Shown here one piece after another: positions 14,280 through 17,905 of a stretch of DNA of 17,905 bases. This DNA comes from Phycisphaerae bacterium. GTDB taxonomy: Bacteria; Planctomycetota; Phycisphaerae; Phycisphaerales; SM1A02. The notes beneath the pieces were generated by a model that made no database searches, was not told the DNA's origin, and saw only the letters and a list, made by a program, of their open reading frames with translations. Location of the stretch: NCBI GenBank assembly GCA_002718515.1, contig PBEX01000039.1, positions 11,862-29,766 of the forward strand. The letters are read 5' to 3'. The translations under genes were made by a program, and so were the position numbers. The stretch's first letter is position 1, and every line of letters begins with the position of its first letter.

Positions 14280-15401
14280 ATGTTTAGTCGAAAAATCCCT
14301 CTTTTACTGGTTTCATTAATGATATCGCTCACTGGCTGTAGTGATGATCAGCCAAGTGAGACGTCAGTTGAACAAAAGCAATCAAGTGCAACTGAATCAA
14401 CCCCTACGCCTCCTCCTGCTTCAAAGCCCGCTCAAACGACGACACGTGGTTCAGACATAACTTTTGAAGTCGAAGAGTTTGATTTTGGAACAATTTGGGA
14501 TCATGAACCCATGACAGCGACTTATCCCTTTACCAATACTGGAACGCAAACGCTTGTGATTACCCGCATGAAGGCAGGCTGTGGATGTACGACGCCAGTC
14601 GCTGACAAAACTGTGATTCAACCGAGTGAACAAGGTGTCATCACAGTGACCTTTGATCCTAGAGGAAAAGCAAAAAAACAAGACAAGAAAGTCACTATTT
14701 ACACGAACTCGCCAGTCACCCCTGAGGCTTCAGTATGGATCCGTTCTATTGTCAAGCCATTTGTTGAAGTGGATAACAAGTTTCTGAGTCTAGAAGAAAT
14801 GACAATGGGTGAACCCGACTCCATTGAGTTTAACATTTACCCATCCGATTCGAATTACAAGATAGTTTCAATAAATGGCATGGGCAAGCATGGAATGTAC
14901 GTCGCTGCAAAAGAGATTGAAGTTCCAGAGGGTGCGCCTCGACGAATTAGAATAGATATTGCTCCAAACAGACCATGGGGTGCTTTTCACAGTCAAATAG
15001 TTATCAATGGTGTTGGGAAAATGCCTGACGGTTCGGACACGAATCACTCGCTAACTATATTTGCAAACGGAAAAACATTCGGCAAGATAAGAGCAAGTAA
15101 TCACATCCTCAGCATTGGGACTCTCCAGCCTGGAGCGGCTTACAACAAGCGAATAAAAGTCTTTAGAGATGATGGCAAACCATTTGAAATTTTGAATACA
15201 TCTGTGACCCAGCCAACTGTTACCGGAATGAATGCAGTGGCAGTTCCTGAAGTAGATGGTTCTTACAGCGTCATAGTTTCTGGCACACTGCCGCAAGCAC
15301 ACACTGGCCCAATCAATGCCCAGATTGTCGTGCAGACCGATGTGCCAGGAGAAGAAGTTCTATCGTTCAGAGCTGCGGGCGTTGTGCCAAAAAGGAATTA
15401 A
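14280..15401 (+). CDS. DUF1573 domain lipoprotein
   Basis: The start at 14280 gives MFSRKIPLLLVSLMISLTGC, a lipoprotein signal with lipobox LTGC and acylated Cys20. An in-frame ATG at 14256 is possible, and a longer frame back to 14127 would overlap the signal-peptide region of the divergent gene. A Pro/Thr/Ser-rich linker (about 22-58) leads to a DUF1573 domain (about 59-150) with FDFGTIWDHEPMTATYPFTN, AGCGCTTP and GVITVTFDPRGK, an immunoglobulin-like fold of unknown function often found in Bacteroidetes and planctomycetes. The C-terminal 220 residues look like further beta-sandwich domains without recognised motifs. It is the first gene of a tight operon; the next gene begins 6 bases after its stop. 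No clear Shine-Dalgarno is seen. Confidence 0.8.
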   Translation: MFSRKIPLLLVSLMISLTGCSDDQPSETSVEQKQSSATESTPTPPPASKPAQTTTRGSDITFEVEEFDFGTIWDHEPMTATYPFTNTGTQTLVITRMKAGCGCTTPVADKTVIQPSEQGVITVTFDPRGKAKKQDKKVTIYTNSPVTPEASVWIRSIVKPFVEVDNKFLSLEEMTMGEPDSIEFNIYPSDSNYKIVSINGMGKHGMYVAAKEIEVPEGAPRRIRIDIAPNRPWGAFHSQIVINGVGKMPDGSDTNHSLTIFANGKTFGKIRASNHILSIGTLQPGAAYNKRIKVFRDDGKPFEILNTSVTQPTVTGMNAVAVPEVDGSYSVIVSGTLPQAHTGPINAQIVVQTDVPGEEVLSFRAAGVVPKRN

Positions 15402-15407
15402 GTCCAA

Positions 15408-15854
15408 ATGGATGACAAGTGGCACCATCGTTTCTTAGACTTAGCTGACTCAATTTCAAGCTGGAGCAAGGATCCTTCTAGAGGTGTTGGAGCAGTCATT
15501 GTCTCCCCAATGAGGCAAGTGCTTGCAACAGGATATAACGGATTGCCTCGCGGATTTGAAGATTCTGATGAAAGATTGCAGCGCCCAGCCAAATATGACC
15601 TCATTGTTCATGCAGAGATGAATGCTATTATTCAGTGTGCAAGACATGGCGTCTCGCCGGTTGGTGCAACCCTATACTCGTCTTTTAGCCCTTGCATACA
15701 TTGCACACTAGCGATTGTTCAAGCAGGCATTTCAAGAGTCGTGACGCGAAACATTGCCGAAGGCGACGAGCACTGGAACGAGTCGATTCAAAAGAGTGTT
15801 TCAATGTTTGAAGAAGTTGGCGTTGAATACGTAGTCATGGAGCATGCATGTTAA
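15408..15854 (+). CDS. dCMP deaminase-family zinc enzyme
   Basis: This family deaminates dCMP to dUMP, feeding dTMP synthesis, in the cytosol. The 148-residue product has GVGAVIVSP (26-34), TGYNGLPRGFED (41-52), the zinc/proton-shuttle motif HAE (68-70) and SPCIHC (95-100) with C96 and C99 as zinc ligands. Length and the NGLPRG loop match deoxycytidylate deaminases rather than cytidine deaminase or tRNA adenosine deaminase, but the exact substrate is inferred. A usable GGAA sits about 10 bases before the ATG. It lies 6 bases after the DUF1573 gene and overlaps the peptidase gene by 7 bases, so it is co-transcribed with two envelope lipoproteins, an unusual company for a nucleotide enzyme. Confidence 0.85.
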   Translation: MDDKWHHRFLDLADSISSWSKDPSRGVGAVIVSPMRQVLATGYNGLPRGFEDSDERLQRPAKYDLIVHAEMNAIIQCARHGVSPVGATLYSSFSPCIHCTLAIVQAGISRVVTRNIAEGDEHWNESIQKSVSMFEEVGVEYVVMEHAC

Positions 15855-17770
15855 AACTACTTTCTTTTGCAATCATTTTACTGGTTTCATTTGGGTGTCA
15901 GAAGAAGCAAAAAGTAGTTGAGAAAGTGAGTTACATGTATGAGGGCGATGTGTTTATGCCAATGGCATTGCCAACGCCAAACAGTGTAAGAACTGGAGCA
16001 GGTTCGCCTGGGCATGACTATTGGCAACAACGTGCTGACCATAACATCCAAGTCACTCTTGACACAGAAAAACAATTTGTTACTGCTTCTGAAGTCATTA
16101 CATATACAAACAATTCGCCTGACACACTCAGGGAGATTTGGCTTCAACTTGAACAGAATATTCATCGCGAAGATAGCGTTCGAGTGCAAGAGTCTGGCTC
16201 ATTGGGACAAGATGACTTTGAGGGCATCAAGATAAATAACCTTAAGGCAGATGGAATTCATGTCGATTGGCATGATTATGCAACACTCGCAATGGTTCAG
16301 TTGAACGAACCGCTGAACCCAAATGAGTCCGTGATACTGTCACTTGATTGGACATTTCCTTTCCCAACAATAAATGGCATTCGTATGGGCTATGACGATG
16401 CATACGAAGCTGGAGCTGTTTGGGAGTTTGCTCAGTGGTTTCCTACGCCGTGCGTGTATGACGATGTGTATGGCTGGAACAATTTGCCATACATTGGACG
16501 TGGTGAATTCTATACAAACTTTGGGGATTATTCAGTTGAAGTAACTGTGCCAAGAGATCACATTGTTGTTGCTTCAGGAGCTCTTCAAAATCCTGAGGAA
16601 GTCCTTACTAAAACGCAACATGAACGATTGCAAGAAGCAATGACGAGTGATAAGTTTGTTCAGATTCGAAATGCTGAAGAAGTTGGAAAAGAGGACAGTC
16701 GCCCACAAGGCGATGGAATGCTCACATGGAAGTTCAAGGCAAATGATATCCGAACTTTTGCCTTTGCAACGAGCGCGAGTTTCAAGTGGGATGCAACAAG
16801 CGTTGCCATTCAAGACCTTGATGGCTCGACCCGGCGAGTCCTCTGCATGGCTTGTTATCCAGAAGAAGTCTCAAGCTACTGGTACAACGCAGCTGACATG
16901 GTAAAGCATTCGATTCGGTATTACAGCGAATCACTCTATCCATATCCATGGGAACAAATGACAGTTGTTCGTGGAATAGAAGGCGGCATGGAGTACCCCC
17001 TACTTGTCTTTTGTCGAGGCAGAGATAGTCAAAGTCTTTTTAATGTTACTGACCATGAAGTTGGGCATGATTGGTTCCCAATGCTAGTTAATACGGATGA
17101 GCGTAGACATGCTTGGTTGGATGAGGGACTCAATACGTTTGTTAATCACTATTCACTTGAATCGTATTATGGTGAGGAGGAACACCGACCAGATGTTTCT
17201 AAGTACCGAGCGGAGCGGTACAAAGGTGATTTAAAAGCAATAAATACCCCACCCGACTTGCTTTATTCTCGCGGACATCTTAGTTATCGCAAGCCTGCTT
17301 ATGGCCTTCGGTTACTTCGCGAGGAAATCATTGGCCCAGAGCGTTTTGATATAGCATTCAAAGAATATGTTCGCCGGTGGGCATTCAAATCGCCTCGTCC
17401 ATCTGATTTTTATAGAACTATGGAAGATATGTCAGGAATGGATCTTCAATGGTTTTTTAAAGGGTTCTTTGAATCAACAATGCAATTAGACCAAGCTGTT
17501 ATTGCAGTTGATCAGAAAAATGAAAATAATCAATGGCTAGCTAGCATCACTTTAGAAAACAAGGCAGATTGGGTATGCCCTGTTGCATTAACAATAACAT
17601 GTGAAGATGGAAGTGTGTGGTCTAAGAATATCCCGGTCACTTTTTGGGCATGGTCTACTAGAAGAGATGTTGAATATTCATTTCCATCAAGAGTTAAAGA
17701 AGTAGAGATTGATTCTAGACAGGCGTTTCCAGATATTGACCGAACAAACAATCAATATGTTTTGGATTGA
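15848..17770 (+). CDS. M1-family zinc metallopeptidase, probable lipoprotein
   Basis: M1 peptidases are gluzincin aminopeptidases. The 640-residue product has the zinc motif HEVGH (403-407) with the third ligand E426 in WLDEGLNTF (423-431), the correct 18-residue spacing. The upstream substrate-recognition motif reads GGMEYP (379-384) in place of the classical GAMEN, a variant seen in some bacterial M1 proteins. The N-terminus MLKLLSFAIILLVSFGC resembles a lipoprotein signal with Cys17, although the -2 residue (F) is not ideal. An N-terminal beta domain (about 60-320) precedes the catalytic domain. It overlaps the deaminase gene by 7 bp. Likely acts at the cell envelope on peptides; whether it trims from the N-terminus is not shown by sequence alone. 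Confidence 0.87.
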   Translation: MLKLLSFAIILLVSFGCQKKQKVVEKVSYMYEGDVFMPMALPTPNSVRTGAGSPGHDYWQQRADHNIQVTLDTEKQFVTASEVITYTNNSPDTLREIWLQLEQNIHREDSVRVQESGSLGQDDFEGIKINNLKADGIHVDWHDYATLAMVQLNEPLNPNESVILSLDWTFPFPTINGIRMGYDDAYEAGAVWEFAQWFPTPCVYDDVYGWNNLPYIGRGEFYTNFGDYSVEVTVPRDHIVVASGALQNPEEVLTKTQHERLQEAMTSDKFVQIRNAEEVGKEDSRPQGDGMLTWKFKANDIRTFAFATSASFKWDATSVAIQDLDGSTRRVLCMACYPEEVSSYWYNAADMVKHSIRYYSESLYPYPWEQMTVVRGIEGGMEYPLLVFCRGRDSQSLFNVTDHEVGHDWFPMLVNTDERRHAWLDEGLNTFVNHYSLESYYGEEEHRPDVSKYRAERYKGDLKAINTPPDLLYSRGHLSYRKPAYGLRLLREEIIGPERFDIAFKEYVRRWAFKSPRPSDFYRTMEDMSGMDLQWFFKGFFESTMQLDQAVIAVDQKNENNQWLASITLENKADWVCPVALTITCEDGSVWSKNIPVTFWAWSTRRDVEYSFPSRVKEVEIDSRQAFPDIDRTNNQYVLD

Positions 17771-17804
17771 AATCTAATTAAAAAATACATTGGATAAATT
17801 GATC

Positions 17805-17905
17805 ATGCTTAGATTATGGCTAGCTAGTTTTATTTTGATCTCATGCATATTTTTCAGTTATTCAAAATCCAATAAGCCAAATCTTGTTATGGGTACAACT
17901 ATTTC
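17805..17905 (+). CDS. N-terminal fragment of probable lipoprotein (runs off window)
   Basis: The ATG at 17805 opens a frame to the window end: MLRLWLASFILISCIFFSYS, then KSNKPNLVMGTTI. The hydrophobic start with LISC (Cys14) suggests a lipoprotein signal, though FFSYS after the cysteine is unusually hydrophobic and a plain signal peptide is possible. The opening NLVMGTTI resembles the first beta-strand of periplasmic substrate-binding proteins; that is only a hint. It begins 34 bases after the peptidase stop on the same strand, so it probably continues the operon. No strong ribosome-binding site is seen. Confidence 0.5.
   Translation, partial: MLRLWLASFILISCIFFSYSKSNKPNLVMGTTI

Noticed and set aside
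1..17905. Mobile element, prophage, CRISPR or defence island
   Set aside because: No transposase, integrase, direct-repeat array, restriction or nuclease gene was seen. The tRNA-Gly has no integrase or visible duplicated 3' end beside it.

Overview
The window reads like a piece of a marine planctomycete chromosome, most probably class Phycisphaerae. This is an inference from content. Five predicted secreted proteins carry two-repeat dockerin-like modules of the form D-x-N-x-DG-x-V-x-V-x-DLL-x-V-I-x-x-WG, in three cases close to the C-terminus, and this style is known from Phycisphaerae ("GC-type dockerin"). Base composition is moderate and slightly AT-rich, and TGA is used as a stop. I see no transposase, integrase, phage gene or CRISPR array, and no rRNA.

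Layout. Positions 1-309 hold the tail of a secreted beta-helix-like dockerin protein, followed by a strong terminator. Positions 310-475 are non-coding and hold three hairpins, the last one terminating a tRNA-Gly(TCC) on the minus strand (475-547). Divergent from the tRNA are nadA and nadB, overlapping by 4 bp: the aspartate-to-quinolinate half of NAD synthesis. Tail-to-tail with nadB is a 44-residue putative membrane protein (3579-3713, minus). A dockerin-tagged secreted protein with an uncharacterised cysteine-containing domain (3811-5190, minus) faces away from a plus-strand set: a CstB-like persulfide dioxygenase/rhodanese fusion, the ribosome-rescue hydrolase arfB (4-bp overlap) and a secreted peptidylarginine/agmatine deiminase-family enzyme with a C-terminal dockerin-like module.

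Positions 8924-13590 hold two large modular extracellular proteins, each with its own terminator; the second also has a clear sigma70-type promoter. They share a central dockerin plus six-cysteine repeat cassette but have different flanking domains. The first also shares its N-terminal domain with the minus-strand protein at 3811-5190. The second carries the same beta-rich domain at both ends in a near-symmetric layout.

The last part is a DUF1579 secreted protein (minus, 13640-14233), divergent from a compact plus-strand operon: DUF1573 lipoprotein, dCMP deaminase-family enzyme, M1-family zinc metallopeptidase lipoprotein, and the start of another probable lipoprotein that runs off the window end.

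Working together: housekeeping genes (NAD synthesis, sulfide/persulfide oxidation, ribosome rescue, nucleotide deamination) alternate with a set of surface or extracellular proteins built by shuffling a few modules. The most promising undescribed material is this modular secretome: shared unnamed domains, six-cysteine repeats, and dockerin modules with no cohesin partner in view.
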